64,000 bases of DNA, taken from NCBI GenBank assembly GCA_937864535.1, contig CALMJS010000015.1:1-64000 (forward strand), written 5' to 3'. Source of the stretch: an uncultured Paracoccaceae bacterium. Lineage in GTDB: Bacteria > Pseudomonadota > Alphaproteobacteria > Rhodobacterales > Rhodobacteraceae. The notes under the pieces are model-generated. The model saw only the letters and a list, made by a program, of their open reading frames with translations, was not told where the DNA came from and ran no database searches. The translations under genes were made by a program, and so were the position numbers. Positions within the stretch are counted from its first letter, which is position 1, and each line of letters opens with the position of its first letter. Positions 7,841 through 16,906 of this stretch are shown piece after piece.

Positions 7841-8740
7841 ATGGACCGCAGGCACCTGAATGATCTTCTCTGGTTCTTGGCAGTTGCCGAAGAACGTAGT
7901 TTTACCCGCGCTGCGGCAAAGCTTGGCGTCTCGCAATCGGCTATCAGCCATACCATTCGCCGCCTCGAGGGCCGGCTGGGTGTCCGGCTGTTCAATCGCA
8001 CCACCCGCAGCGTTGCCTTGACCGAACTGGGCGAACGGCTCTGGCAGAGCCTCGGGCCGCGCATGGAGCAGATCGACGCCGACATCGCCGCATTGATGGA
8101 CTACAGGGATCGTCCGCAGGGGCGGGTGAGGATCACCCTGTCTGACCATGCGATGCGGGCCTACGTCTGGCCGAAACTACGGCCAGTCGTCGAACAGTAT
8201 CCGGACATCCAACTGGAGTTGAGCGTCGATAACGGGTTTCGCAATATCGTCGAGGATGGTTTCGATGCCGGAATCCGGCTTGGCGAGAGTCTGGAGGACG
8301 ACATGATCGCCGTCCGCGTCAGTCCGGACTGGCGGCTGGTCGTGGTCGCGACACCGGAGTTTTGGGCGCAAAATCCACCGCCGGAACACCCGCGCGATCT
8401 GATGCGGCTTGATTGCATCAATCACCGTCAAGAGACATCCGGCGGGCTCTATGCCTGGGAATTTTCCAAGGGCGGCGAGGACCTGCGGGTCAGGGTGAAC
8501 GGGCGGCTGACGTTCAACATCAGCGAACCGATGATAGATGCGATCTTGTGTGGCTTCGGTGTTGGGTTCGTGCCCCAAGACCTTGTGCAGACGTACATCA
8601 CTGACGGCAGGCTGGTGCAGGTCTTGGACGATTGGACGCCGACCTTCTCCGGCTATTTCGTCTATTACCCCAGTCGGCAACAGACGCTCCCGGCCTTTCG
8701 GGTGGTGATTGACGCACTGCGCTACCGCGCGAGTGGCTAG
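7841..8740 (+). CDS. LysR-family transcriptional regulator
   Basis: 299 residues. Winged helix-turn-helix at residues ~1-65 (FLAVAEERSFTRAAAKLGVSQSAISHTIRRLE, in two parts), then an RLFNRTTRSVALTELG segment and a periplasmic-binding-like effector domain from ~90. The pattern RPQGRVRITLSDHA resembles the CrgA/AaeR-like branch. SD-like AGGAGG lies 5-10 bases before ATG 7841. Divergent from the MFS exporter, which it probably controls; the inducer is unknown. Confidence 0.9.
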   Translation: MDRRHLNDLLWFLAVAEERSFTRAAAKLGVSQSAISHTIRRLEGRLGVRLFNRTTRSVALTELGERLWQSLGPRMEQIDADIAALMDYRDRPQGRVRITLSDHAMRAYVWPKLRPVVEQYPDIQLELSVDNGFRNIVEDGFDAGIRLGESLEDDMIAVRVSPDWRLVVVATPEFWAQNPPPEHPRDLMRLDCINHRQETSGGLYAWEFSKGGEDLRVRVNGRLTFNISEPMIDAILCGFGVGFVPQDLVQTYITDGRLVQVLDDWTPTFSGYFVYYPSRQQTLPAFRVVIDALRYRASG

Positions 8741-8952
8741 TTGCGGTTGGTAAGTCGGACCCGTGCTTGACGCGCGGAGACCAGTGCCGAGGACGCTGCC
8801 GGGTTGATCAGTGACAGAGAAACGCTGTGTCGGCAGTGCTGGGCGGCGGGCAGTTTGCCTATGATTTCTCTGCCGCAACAGTTGACTAGCTATCGACAAC
8901 CCGACCAGAGGCGCTATCGTCCTGATACCGCTAACTGGGAGGAATCGCGGAG

Positions 8953-10182
8953 ATGCTTACACTCGTACAAATGTTTTCACTGCGTGAGTTTCCGCTCGAT
9001 GAACAGTTGGATCGTATTGCGAAATTGGGGTTCGACGGGGTCGAGGGTTTCTTTGGCAACTTTGATAACCCCGCTGGGTTTCGGGCGAAACTGGATGCCT
9101 GCGGGCTGACGATGCCGCAGGCCCATGTGCCGCTGGCCCTGATGGAGGACGAATTCGACAAGGCCGTCAGTATTGCGCGGACCTTGGGGATTACGACGCT
9201 GATCGGGCCTTGGCTGCCACCCGAAGAGCGCCCGACCGAGGCGACCGGCTGGACCGCGCTGGGACGCCGCCTGAACGCGCTCGAGGGGCGTTTGCGGGCG
9301 CTGGGGCTGCGGCTGGCGTGGCACAACCATGATTTTGAATTGACCCCGTTGGCGGACGGTCAAACTGGCATGGACATCCTGCTGGCGCAGGCGCCGGGGA
9401 TGGATTGGCAGGCCGATCTGGGCTGGGTCATTCGCGCCGGACAGGACCCGCTAGATTGGATCACCCGCCATGGGCATCGCATCATCGCGGTCCACCTCAA
9501 GGATCGCGCCCCCGCCGGGACCGAGGCCGAGGGCGGCTGGGCCGATTTGGGTCACGGCATCACTGACTATCGCCCGATCTTTGACGCGCTGCGGCGCTTG
9601 CCCCGATTGTCGGCCCACGTCGCGGAACACGATAACCCCAATGATGCCGCGCGGTTCCTGTCGCGCTGGAAGGTCGCGCATGAACGGCTGGTCGCCTATC
9701 GTCCGGGCCAAGTGTTTGACGGTTACGCACATGCGGCGGTGATGTGTCTGGATATGGAGGCGCAGGTCGCGTTCTACCGTGACCGTCTGGGCATGGAGGA
9801 AATGTTCCGCATGGATTTGGGGGGCAACCGCCATATCACCTACATGCGTCTGACCAATGGCCAGTTTTTTGAACTGTTCAGCTGGGGGCAGGGGGCGCGT
9901 GCCGCCGGAGAATCCGCGCCGGGCTATCACCACGTCTGTTTCGAGGTCAGCGACCTCGATGCGACGGTTGCTGCCCTGCGGGCGAATGGTCTGCGTCTGT
10001 GCAAATGGGCCGAGGACGGTTCGGGCCTGTATGAAACCGATGAAAATCCGATCAGCACCGGGGCCGATCATAACCGTCAAGCATGGTTCCGTGATCCCGA
10101 AGGCAATCGGATCGAGCTGATGGAAATGGCCCGCGACTGCCTGCAGTTGCAAGCAGCCGCGAGGATGCGTGTCACGCTCTAG
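8953..10182 (+). CDS. TIM-barrel isomerase/dehydratase fused to a VOC domain
   Basis: 409 residues. Residues ~1-250 are an AP-endonuclease-2 type TIM barrel as in sugar-phosphate isomerases and inosose dehydratases, with likely metal ligands in HNHDFE, DLGW, HLKDR and AEHDNP. Residues ~257-395 are a vicinal-oxygen-chelate (glyoxalase/dioxygenase) domain: HAAVMCLDMEAQVAFYRDRLG, GYHHVCFEV, WFRDPEGNRIELME. A strong SD (GGGAGGA, 8938-8944) precedes ATG 8953. The domain order recalls dehydroshikimate dehydratase-HPPD fusions, but the halves here are shorter and the barrel reads more like sugar isomerases. The two active sites may act in sequence on a sugar, cyclitol or keto acid. The substrate is not known. 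It overlaps the convergent ygiD gene by 4 nt. Confidence 0.8.
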   Translation: MLTLVQMFSLREFPLDEQLDRIAKLGFDGVEGFFGNFDNPAGFRAKLDACGLTMPQAHVPLALMEDEFDKAVSIARTLGITTLIGPWLPPEERPTEATGWTALGRRLNALEGRLRALGLRLAWHNHDFELTPLADGQTGMDILLAQAPGMDWQADLGWVIRAGQDPLDWITRHGHRIIAVHLKDRAPAGTEAEGGWADLGHGITDYRPIFDALRRLPRLSAHVAEHDNPNDAARFLSRWKVAHERLVAYRPGQVFDGYAHAAVMCLDMEAQVAFYRDRLGMEEMFRMDLGGNRHITYMRLTNGQFFELFSWGQGARAAGESAPGYHHVCFEVSDLDATVAALRANGLRLCKWAEDGSGLYETDENPISTGADHNRQAWFRDPEGNRIELMEMARDCLQLQAAARMRVTL

Positions 10183-11003
10183 GCGGCGTGAAACACAAAG
10201 GACCGCATCGAGACGGACCCCAGATCAATGGTGTCCGTCATCCACGTCAGACTGTCGCGGCTGTCAGAGGCTCCGGCGATCGTCAGAGCGGGCAAATAGT
10301 GGTCCACCGACGGGTGGGCCATTTGCAGCAGACTGCCCAGGGCGTGACGGTCCGCGAGGGCCGCAAAATCCCGCTGCTCCATTTTATCTGCAAACAGTTG
10401 GTCGAACTCGACGGCAAAGTCATACTGTTTGCCGTCAAACCGCAGCGCCCGCAGGTTGTGCACGACGTTCCCCGACCCGAGGATCAGAACCCCGCGATCC
10501 CGCAATTCTGACAGGATTTTCCCAATTTCCAGTTGGTAAGTCAGGTCGCGCGACATATCGATCGACACTTGGAACACCGGAACATCCGCCTCTGGATACA
10601 GAAACTTGAGGATCGTCCAAGCACCGTGATCCAGACCCCATGTATCGTCCTCTGCGCCGTGATGGCTGGCCAGCAGGCTGACGACGGTGCGGGCCAGTTC
10701 GGGATCGCCCGAGGCAGGATAGGTCTGGGCAAAGAGTTCGGGCGGGAAGCCGTAGAAATCGTGGATCGTCTTGGGGTGGCGCGAAATATCGACGAGCGTG
10801 GTCCCGCGCGTCATCCAATGGGCCGAGACGACCAGAATAGCGTTGGGGCGCGGCAGGGCCTGCCCCAAGTTCGTCCAGGCGCGGGCATAGCTATTGTCTT
10901 CGATGGCGTTCATCGGGCTGCCGTGTCCTAGGAACACGACAGGCATCCGCGCCGACGGTTTCAGCCGGTCCCGAAGGGAGGACAGCGTCTGGACGGTATT
11001 CAT
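10179..11003 (-). CDS. ygiD: class III extradiol dioxygenase, 4,5-DOPA dioxygenase type
   Basis: 274 residues of the LigB/YgiD (DODA) family, which opens catechol rings using a single metal. Conserved parts include VVFLGHGSPMNAIEDN (first metal His), VVSAHWMTRGT, a DHGAWTILKFLYP segment with the catalytic His, and GSGNVVHNLR. Length agrees with E. coli YgiD (~260-270). The small NAD(P)-binding gene just upstream on the same strand (13 bp apart) and the divergent LysR gene suggest an aromatic- or electrophile-responsive unit. Confidence 0.9.
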   Translation of the reverse strand: MNTVQTLSSLRDRLKPSARMPVVFLGHGSPMNAIEDNSYARAWTNLGQALPRPNAILVVSAHWMTRGTTLVDISRHPKTIHDFYGFPPELFAQTYPASGDPELARTVVSLLASHHGAEDDTWGLDHGAWTILKFLYPEADVPVFQVSIDMSRDLTYQLEIGKILSELRDRGVLILGSGNVVHNLRALRFDGKQYDFAVEFDQLFADKMEQRDFAALADRHALGSLLQMAHPSVDHYLPALTIAGASDSRDSLTWMTDTIDLGSVSMRSFVFHAA

Positions 11004-11016
11004 GGTTTTGCTCCTC

Positions 11017-11592
11017 TCAGGCGGCGGCTTGCCAGCGCGGGGCGATTCCCGTTCCGCGACCCAGCATGTACCCCAGTTGGATGTTCATATAGCCCAGCGG
11101 CTCTAGATAGCGTGCATTTTTCAGCGGACCCGCATCGACGGCCTCGAACCCGATGGCGGTCGCGATGTCGCGCACGATGGCGGCGGCTTCGGCGTCGTCG
11201 CTGGCGACAAAGGTCTGGATCGGTTGACCGTTTACCGTCAGGTCCCCGGCATAGTGCTGGGCAAAGACGGTGTTAAACGCCTTGACCACCGTGGCACCCG
11301 GCAGGGCGGCAGCGGTTTCCTCTGCGGCCGAGGTGTCGTGGCCGATTTGCAGCCCGCCAAAGTCAGCGGTGATCGGATTCGACAGATCGACGACGATTTT
11401 TCCGGCCAGATCGACCTGTTGGGCCAGATCGCCCGCTACCCCATAGGGCGTGGCGAGGATGACCACCTCCGCGGCGGCGACCGGCGACAGATCGTCTGCC
11501 GAACCATAGGCGGAAACGGTGTGGGTGGTACGGGACAGGGCGGCCAGCAGGCCTTTGCCGATGTTGCCGGTGCCGATGATTGCGATGTTCAT
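11017..11592 (-). CDS. NADPH-dependent F420-reductase-like oxidoreductase
   Basis: 191 residues. Rossmann glycine motif at the N-terminus (IAIIGTGNIGKGL) and the family segments VVILATPYG, VVDLSNPIT, VVKAFNTVF and DAGPLKNARYLEPLGY. This small family uses NADP; in bacteria without F420 the true substrate is usually unknown. It is the first gene of a two-gene operon with ygiD and starts 125 bp from a divergent LysR gene, an arrangement common in proteobacteria. Confidence 0.85.
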   Translation of the reverse strand: MNIAIIGTGNIGKGLLAALSRTTHTVSAYGSADDLSPVAAAEVVILATPYGVAGDLAQQVDLAGKIVVDLSNPITADFGGLQIGHDTSAAEETAAALPGATVVKAFNTVFAQHYAGDLTVNGQPIQTFVASDDAEAAAIVRDIATAIGFEAVDAGPLKNARYLEPLGYMNIQLGYMLGRGTGIAPRWQAAA

Positions 11593-11689
11593 GTCTGTGT
11601 CCTTTCGGTGGCCGGATCATTTCGTCCGGGATGTCCTGAACCTAGGGCTTGACTTCTCTCCATGAAATGGCGGCTTTATAGAATGACTT

Positions 11690-11704
11690 GGAATAAAATG
11701 TTCC
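11690..11704. promoter_or_regulatory. candidate LysR operator
   Basis: GGAA (11690-11693), seven A/T-rich bases, TTCC (11701-11704), giving a GGAATAAAATGTTCC dyad. It lies 14 bp before the LysR start at 11718, in the region shared with the divergent dehydrogenase-ygiD operon. The position fits autoregulation. Confidence 0.4.
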
Positions 11705-11717
11705 TAATAGGGGCGCT

Positions 11718-12614
11718 ATGGATCTGGTTGATGAATTGAGGGCCTTTGTGGCGACCGCCCAGGCAGGCAGCTTTACCGGCGCGGGGGAACAGTTGGGGCT
11801 GTCGAACCGGTTGATGTCGAAATACGTTGCCGAGTTGGAAACCCGGCTGGGGGTGCGGCTGTTTCAGCGGACGACGCGGCGCGTCGGGTTAACTGCCGCC
11901 GGCGAGGATTTGCTGGCACGCGCGCCCGCCCTGTTGGACGAGCTGGACGATCTACTCGCCGGGATGACCGAAGGCACGCGCGGGTTTTCCGGAACGATCC
12001 GCGTGACGGCTCCGGTTACCTTTGGCGAGATATACTTTGTCGGCATGTTAGACCGTTTTGCGCAGGACCATCCCGATCTGACAATCGACATGCGGCTCAG
12101 TGACCGGCACCTCGACCTAGCGGCAGAGGGGATCGACGTGGCGTTTCGGATCGGGCGCAACGATATGTTGTCGCTCAAGGAACGCAAACTGGGCACGCTG
12201 CGGATGATGGTCGTCGCCAGCCCCGCCTATATCGGGCAGCACGGCGCACCGCAGACGCCCGGCGATCTGATCACGCATCGCTGCATCATGGATACCAACC
12301 GACGCGGTAGTCGCGATTGGGTGTTCCAGAGAGACGGGATCACGACGACCATCCCGATGGAGAGTTCCTTTCACGTCAATTCCGCCCGCGCTGTCGCCCA
12401 ACTGGCGGCAGAGGGGCGCGGCATCGCCTATTTACCGCGTTTTGCGCTGGGCCAGATGTTGCAGGATGGTCAACTCACACAGGTTTTGGCGGATTACACG
12501 TCGGAGGCGGGGAACCTGAACGCGGTCTATCTGGAGGGGCGCACCCTCCCGCGCAAGGTGCGGGCCTTGATCGACTTTGCCGCGCGGGATCTGGGGCATG
12601 TTGGAATACTTTAG
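11718..12614 (+). CDS. LysR-family transcriptional regulator
   Basis: 298 residues. HTH at ~1-62 (VATAQAGSFTGAGEQLGLSN then RLMSKYVAELE), followed by RLFQRTTRRVGLTAAG and a CrgA-clade effector domain (GFSGTIRVTAPVTFGE, VNSARAVAQLAAEGRGIAYLP). Divergent from the F420-reductase-like/ygiD operon, which is its likely target. Relatives respond to aromatic or electrophilic compounds, but no inducer can be read here. Confidence 0.9.
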   Translation: MDLVDELRAFVATAQAGSFTGAGEQLGLSNRLMSKYVAELETRLGVRLFQRTTRRVGLTAAGEDLLARAPALLDELDDLLAGMTEGTRGFSGTIRVTAPVTFGEIYFVGMLDRFAQDHPDLTIDMRLSDRHLDLAAEGIDVAFRIGRNDMLSLKERKLGTLRMMVVASPAYIGQHGAPQTPGDLITHRCIMDTNRRGSRDWVFQRDGITTTIPMESSFHVNSARAVAQLAAEGRGIAYLPRFALGQMLQDGQLTQVLADYTSEAGNLNAVYLEGRTLPRKVRALIDFAARDLGHVGIL

Positions 12615-12706
12615 CTATGCTCTCGCATGGGTTGCACGCCGCGTTTGAACCTGATCAAACTACCGCACGTTGTTTAACCCAACCCAACTTGCCCAGAGGA
12701 TAATCC

Positions 12707-14392
12707 ATGGCCCGTCTGCCACTCCATCTGCTTCGCGGTGCGCCCTTTCATCTGGGTGACGATGACATCGAATGGGTGTCCCGAACGGCAGAGCAATTGG
12801 ATGGCGATCTAGACCAGAAAATCGCTCAACTCTTTGTGCTGGGTCTACATGGGCCGGCGCATATATGGGCGGACCAGATCGGGAATTTGCGACCCGGTGG
12901 CGTAACGCGGTTCTTTTCCTCGGACGCAACCGCGGAAATGGACCTGCTGGATACGTTGCAACAGTCGGCAGCTGTTCCCCTACTGGTGTCTGCCGACCTC
13001 GAAGGGTCGCGGATGTCGCTGCCGTTCGGCACGCAGGTGCCCAATCCGCTGGCTCTCTCGGCGGGGGACGATGTGGACATGACCCGTGATATCAGCCGCA
13101 TCATGGCGGACGAGGGGCGAGCGGTCGGTGTAAACTGGACCTTTACTCCGGTATTGGACATCAATGCCGCGTTCCGCTCGGCCATTGTCGCGACGCGTGG
13201 ATATGGGTCCGATGTGGATCGGATCGAGCGGCACGCCATGGCGCAGGCCGATGAATTCCAGAAGGCCGGGATCGCGGCCTGTCTGAAACATTGGCCCGGC
13301 GAAGGCTATGATGACCGCGACCAGCATTTGGTCACCACCGTCAACCCGCAAACCGTAGAGGAGTGGGAGGCAAGTTTCGGACGACTCTATCGCGCCGGGA
13401 TCGCGCAGGGGACCCTGTCGATCATGTCGGCCCATATCGCGTTTCCCGCGATGATCAAGGAAATGGAGCCGTGGTGCAGCGTCGAAGAGGCGCATATTCC
13501 GGCCTCCTTGTCGCCGATCCTGACGCGCGATTTGCTGCGGTCGCGGTTGATGTTCAACGGGGTGATCGTGTCCGACGCCTCGGAAATGGCGGGGGCTACC
13601 TCGCATATGGAGGCGGGTGCCGCCAAGGTTCAGATGCTGCGGGCAGGCTGCGATATGATCCTGTTCACGGGCGACCTGCCGGGCGACATCGCGCGGGTCA
13701 GGGGCGCACTCGACGAAGGCAGCCTCGGCCATGCCCGCCTGAACGAAGCCCTGACGCGCGTTCTGGGACTAAAGGCCAAACTGGGCCTGCATAAACAAAC
13801 TGCTGGAGACAAGGACGCGCGACGGGCTCGCCTGAATACCTCCCAGTCCCAGTCTGTCGCCGCCGCCGCCTTTGCCAAAGCGCCGACCTTGGTCAAGGAT
13901 GTTGACGACCTGTTCCCGATCACACCGCGCACTCATAACCGCGTGCTCGTCGTCAGTTCGGGCGTGGTATCCCCGCTACACGGGGCGCCGATGCCGCTGG
14001 CGCTACCGGATATGATGCGGGCCAAGGGCTTTGAGGTAGAGGTGTACACGCCGGGGCAACCCTTTGAACCCAAAGAGTTTGATCTGGTACTGTACCTGCT
14101 GGCCGAGGAAACCTTGCTGACGAGGGGCCGCATTTTCCTTGATTGGTTGCGGCTTTTGGGAGATTTCCGTTTCGCGATGAAGCGTCCTTGGCACGATGTG
14201 CCGACGGCCTTGGTGTCATTCGGGTTCCCGTACTACCTCTATGACGCGCCCCGGATGCCGGCAGTGATCAACGCCTACGCCACGTCGGATGAAATGCAGG
14301 CGGCTGTTTTGGCGGCGATGGTGGGCGATGCTCCGTTTGCCGGAACAAACCCTGTCGATCCGTTCTGCGGACAGGAAATCGCGAAATACTAG
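12707..14392 (+). CDS. glycoside hydrolase family 3, NagZ-like branch
   Basis: 561 residues from ATG 12707, with an SD-like GAGGA (12697-12701) upstream. The catalytic TIM barrel (to ~350) has KHWPGEGYDDRDQH at 194-207, the signature of the beta-N-acetylhexosaminidase branch in which an Asp-His pair is the acid/base, and the nucleophile Asp290 in VSDASEM. A second domain with a flavodoxin-like alpha/beta sandwich occupies ~375-540. No signal peptide, so it is cytoplasmic. True NagZ recycles peptidoglycan; here the neighbours are a second GH3 and a sugar ABC operon, so hydrolysis of imported glycosides is more likely. First gene of a plus pair with the GH3 at 14534. Confidence 0.85.
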   Translation: MARLPLHLLRGAPFHLGDDDIEWVSRTAEQLDGDLDQKIAQLFVLGLHGPAHIWADQIGNLRPGGVTRFFSSDATAEMDLLDTLQQSAAVPLLVSADLEGSRMSLPFGTQVPNPLALSAGDDVDMTRDISRIMADEGRAVGVNWTFTPVLDINAAFRSAIVATRGYGSDVDRIERHAMAQADEFQKAGIAACLKHWPGEGYDDRDQHLVTTVNPQTVEEWEASFGRLYRAGIAQGTLSIMSAHIAFPAMIKEMEPWCSVEEAHIPASLSPILTRDLLRSRLMFNGVIVSDASEMAGATSHMEAGAAKVQMLRAGCDMILFTGDLPGDIARVRGALDEGSLGHARLNEALTRVLGLKAKLGLHKQTAGDKDARRARLNTSQSQSVAAAAFAKAPTLVKDVDDLFPITPRTHNRVLVVSSGVVSPLHGAPMPLALPDMMRAKGFEVEVYTPGQPFEPKEFDLVLYLLAEETLLTRGRIFLDWLRLLGDFRFAMKRPWHDVPTALVSFGFPYYLYDAPRMPAVINAYATSDEMQAAVLAAMVGDAPFAGTNPVDPFCGQEIAKY

Positions 14393-14432
14393 AGGTCCTC
14401 TCCAGCTTTCCAGGGGTGCGTTAGCGCAAACA

Positions 14433-14458
14433 CTCTCCTATCCTAAGTGATAGGAGAG
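14433..14458. promoter_or_regulatory. 10-bp perfect inverted repeat upstream of the second GH3 gene
   Basis: CTCTCCTATC (14433-14442) and GATAGGAGAG (14449-14458) are perfect complements around a 6-nt centre. The repeat lies between the two GH3 genes, 75 bp before ATG 14534, with no T-run. It could be an operator or a processing/termination hairpin. It covers ATG 14447, which argues against that earlier start for the next gene. Confidence 0.5.
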
Positions 14459-14533
14459 GTCGGTGGTGATTCGTGTTTCGGATCGGACCGGAGTGGAGCG
14501 GGCGAGAGCCCAAAGAGGATCGAAAGTCTTAGC

Positions 14534-16906
14534 ATGCTGGTATATCAGAACGCAGCCGCCTCGGCCGAGGATCGCGCGCGGGATTTGCTGTCGCGTATGA
14601 CATTGGACGAAAAGCTGGCGCAACTACACGCGCTCTGGCTGGTGTTGTCCGAGGATGGCAACCATCGCCCGCGCGAGGATCGTTTTACCGGGGAAACCGA
14701 TCCTGATGCGATACGGCAGACGCTACGCCATGGGCTGGGCCAGATCACGCGCCCGCTTGGCACGGCCAGTGTGGACCCTGCCTTTGGGGTTCGTGCGCTC
14801 AACCGCTTGCAGAAATTTCTGGTCGAAGAGACCCGCCTGGGAATTCCGGTCCTGAGCCACGAAGAATGCCTGTCTGGTCTAATGGCCAGAGGGGCGACGC
14901 TGTTCCCGTCGTCGCTGGGCTATGGTGCAACGTGGAATCCCGCTCTAATCGAGGCCGTCGGCGCGGCAATCGGTGCGGAATTGCGGTCTGTCGGCGGTCA
15001 TCAGGGATTGGCCCCGGTTTTGGATGTCGCCCGCGACGCACGCTGGGGGCGCACCGAAGAAACCTTTGCAGAAGATCCCTATCTGACGGGTGTGTTGGCC
15101 ACCCGCTATGTCCAAGGGTTGCAGGGCCCGGATCGCAGCGTTTTGGCCACCCTGAAACACTATGTCGGCCACTCCTTTAGCGAAGGGGCCCGTAATCACG
15201 CGCCGGTCCATCTGGGGTGGCGCGAACTGAATGACGATTTCATGCTACCCTTTGAAATGGCGGTGAAACTGGGGAATGCCGGATCAGTCATGCCCGCCTA
15301 TCACGACATCGATAACGAACCGGTCCATGCCTCGCGCCATTTGCTGACCCAAGTGCTACGGGACGAGTGGGGCTTTGACGGTTTGATCGTTGCCGACTAC
15401 ATCGGTGTGACCCTGCTCCATAGTCACCACGGCGTCGCCCCCGATCTGGCCGAGGCTGCCGCGCTGGCGGTCAATGCCGGTCTGGACGTGGAATTGCCGG
15501 GCGACGATTGTGTTCCGGGACTAAGACAGGCGCTAGAGCGTGGTTCTATCAAGATGGACACCATCGATGCGGCTGTTACCAGAGGGCTGATCGAAAAGTT
15601 CCGTCTGGGCATTTTCGAGAGCCCCTATGCCGATGTCGGGGCAATCGCCCTACGCACTCCGGCTGCCCTGACACTCGCACGCGAGGTTGCCGAACAGTCT
15701 GTCACCATCCTCGACAATCGCGGTGTTTTACCGCTGGATTCAAAGGCAAAAATCGCTCTGATCGGGCCGACGGCCGCCGATCCGCTGGCGCTCTTGGGCG
15801 ACTATTCGTTCCCTGTCCATCTGATCAACAGCGACCTGACCGAGGACGCGTCCAGCGTCATTACCCTGCTCGACGGGTTCGAACAGGTCTGCGGAGCCGA
15901 ACGCGTCACCCATGCGCAGGGGTGTTATATTCTGGAACAGCGCAGCGCCGGTGCGCCGGTGTTTCCCGGTGATGTAGAGGACAGTTCTACTGTTCATCTC
16001 GACTCGCCTCTTTCCACGCGGCTGGACCTGATCCCGCAGGCCGTCGCGACGGCGCAGGCGGCGGATGTGGCGATCGTTTGTGTGGGCGATCTGTCGGGGA
16101 TCTTCCAGACTGGAACGGTTGGCGAAGGGTCGGATGCCGCGACGCTGGACCTGCCGGGGGTACAGCAGCAGTTGCTGCAGGCCATCGTTGATACAGGCAC
16201 GCCGGTGATCGTTCTGATGACCAGCGGTCGCCCCTACAATCTGGGCGGACTAGAGGATCGTTTGGCCGCGCAGGTCATGGCGTGGTTCCCCGGTGAACAG
16301 GGCGGCTTGGCGGTCGCGCGGGTTCTGGCGGGGCTAGTGGAGCCCTCTGGGCGTCTGACGCTGTCAGTGCCGCGCAACGCGGGTGCTGCCCCCTATTTCT
16401 ACAACCACAAATTCAAATCCTCGGGGACACCGGTCGCGCGGCATTTCGGGTCGGACTACCCCTTTGGGCATGGGCTGTCCTATACCAGCTTCGATTTTGC
16501 CGACCTCGCGCTAGAGGCAGGTCAGGTCGATATCGAAACCGGCACAGTCAGGCTGTCGTTCACGGTTAGCAATACCGGCGACCGTAGCGGGGTTGCTGTG
16601 CCGCAACTCTACGTGCGCGACAGGCTCGCGTCGCTGGTGCGCCCTGTCAAAGAGCTCAAGGCCTTTGGTCGGGTGGAATTGGCGGCAGGGCAGACCGCCC
16701 GCGTGACCTTTGATCTGCCGACGGATATGCTGAATTTCACTGGCTATCAGGGTCACCGGATTGTCGAGCCGGGGATGTTCGATCTGATGGTCGGGGCCAG
16801 TAGTGCGGATATTCGACTGCGGGCCGAGGTTGAACTGACAGGCTCCCTGCGCGATCTGCCCCACGATTGGCGGATGCAGAGCACCTGTCAGATTGCCCCG
16901 CTGTAA
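14534..16906 (+). CDS. glycoside hydrolase family 3 beta-glucosidase/xylosidase
   Basis: 790 residues from ATG 14534. Three-domain GH3: barrel with DEKLAQLHALW, PVLDVARDARWGRTEETFAEDP in parts (163-182), Lys208-His209 (KHYVGHS) and the nucleophile Asp288 in GLIVADY; the alpha/beta domain from ~385 (EQSVTILDNRGVLPL); and a C-terminal fibronectin-III-like domain (GDRSGVAVPQLYVRD). Hydrolyses terminal beta-glucose or beta-xylose from oligosaccharides. No signal peptide is visible, so it should act on sugars already imported. Ends directly against the stop of the convergent ABC ATPase gene. I chose 14534 because the frame upstream runs through an inverted repeat and lacks family similarity. Confidence 0.9.
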   Translation: MLVYQNAAASAEDRARDLLSRMTLDEKLAQLHALWLVLSEDGNHRPREDRFTGETDPDAIRQTLRHGLGQITRPLGTASVDPAFGVRALNRLQKFLVEETRLGIPVLSHEECLSGLMARGATLFPSSLGYGATWNPALIEAVGAAIGAELRSVGGHQGLAPVLDVARDARWGRTEETFAEDPYLTGVLATRYVQGLQGPDRSVLATLKHYVGHSFSEGARNHAPVHLGWRELNDDFMLPFEMAVKLGNAGSVMPAYHDIDNEPVHASRHLLTQVLRDEWGFDGLIVADYIGVTLLHSHHGVAPDLAEAAALAVNAGLDVELPGDDCVPGLRQALERGSIKMDTIDAAVTRGLIEKFRLGIFESPYADVGAIALRTPAALTLAREVAEQSVTILDNRGVLPLDSKAKIALIGPTAADPLALLGDYSFPVHLINSDLTEDASSVITLLDGFEQVCGAERVTHAQGCYILEQRSAGAPVFPGDVEDSSTVHLDSPLSTRLDLIPQAVATAQAADVAIVCVGDLSGIFQTGTVGEGSDAATLDLPGVQQQLLQAIVDTGTPVIVLMTSGRPYNLGGLEDRLAAQVMAWFPGEQGGLAVARVLAGLVEPSGRLTLSVPRNAGAAPYFYNHKFKSSGTPVARHFGSDYPFGHGLSYTSFDFADLALEAGQVDIETGTVRLSFTVSNTGDRSGVAVPQLYVRDRLASLVRPVKELKAFGRVELAAGQTARVTFDLPTDMLNFTGYQGHRIVEPGMFDLMVGASSADIRLRAEVELTGSLRDLPHDWRMQSTCQIAPL

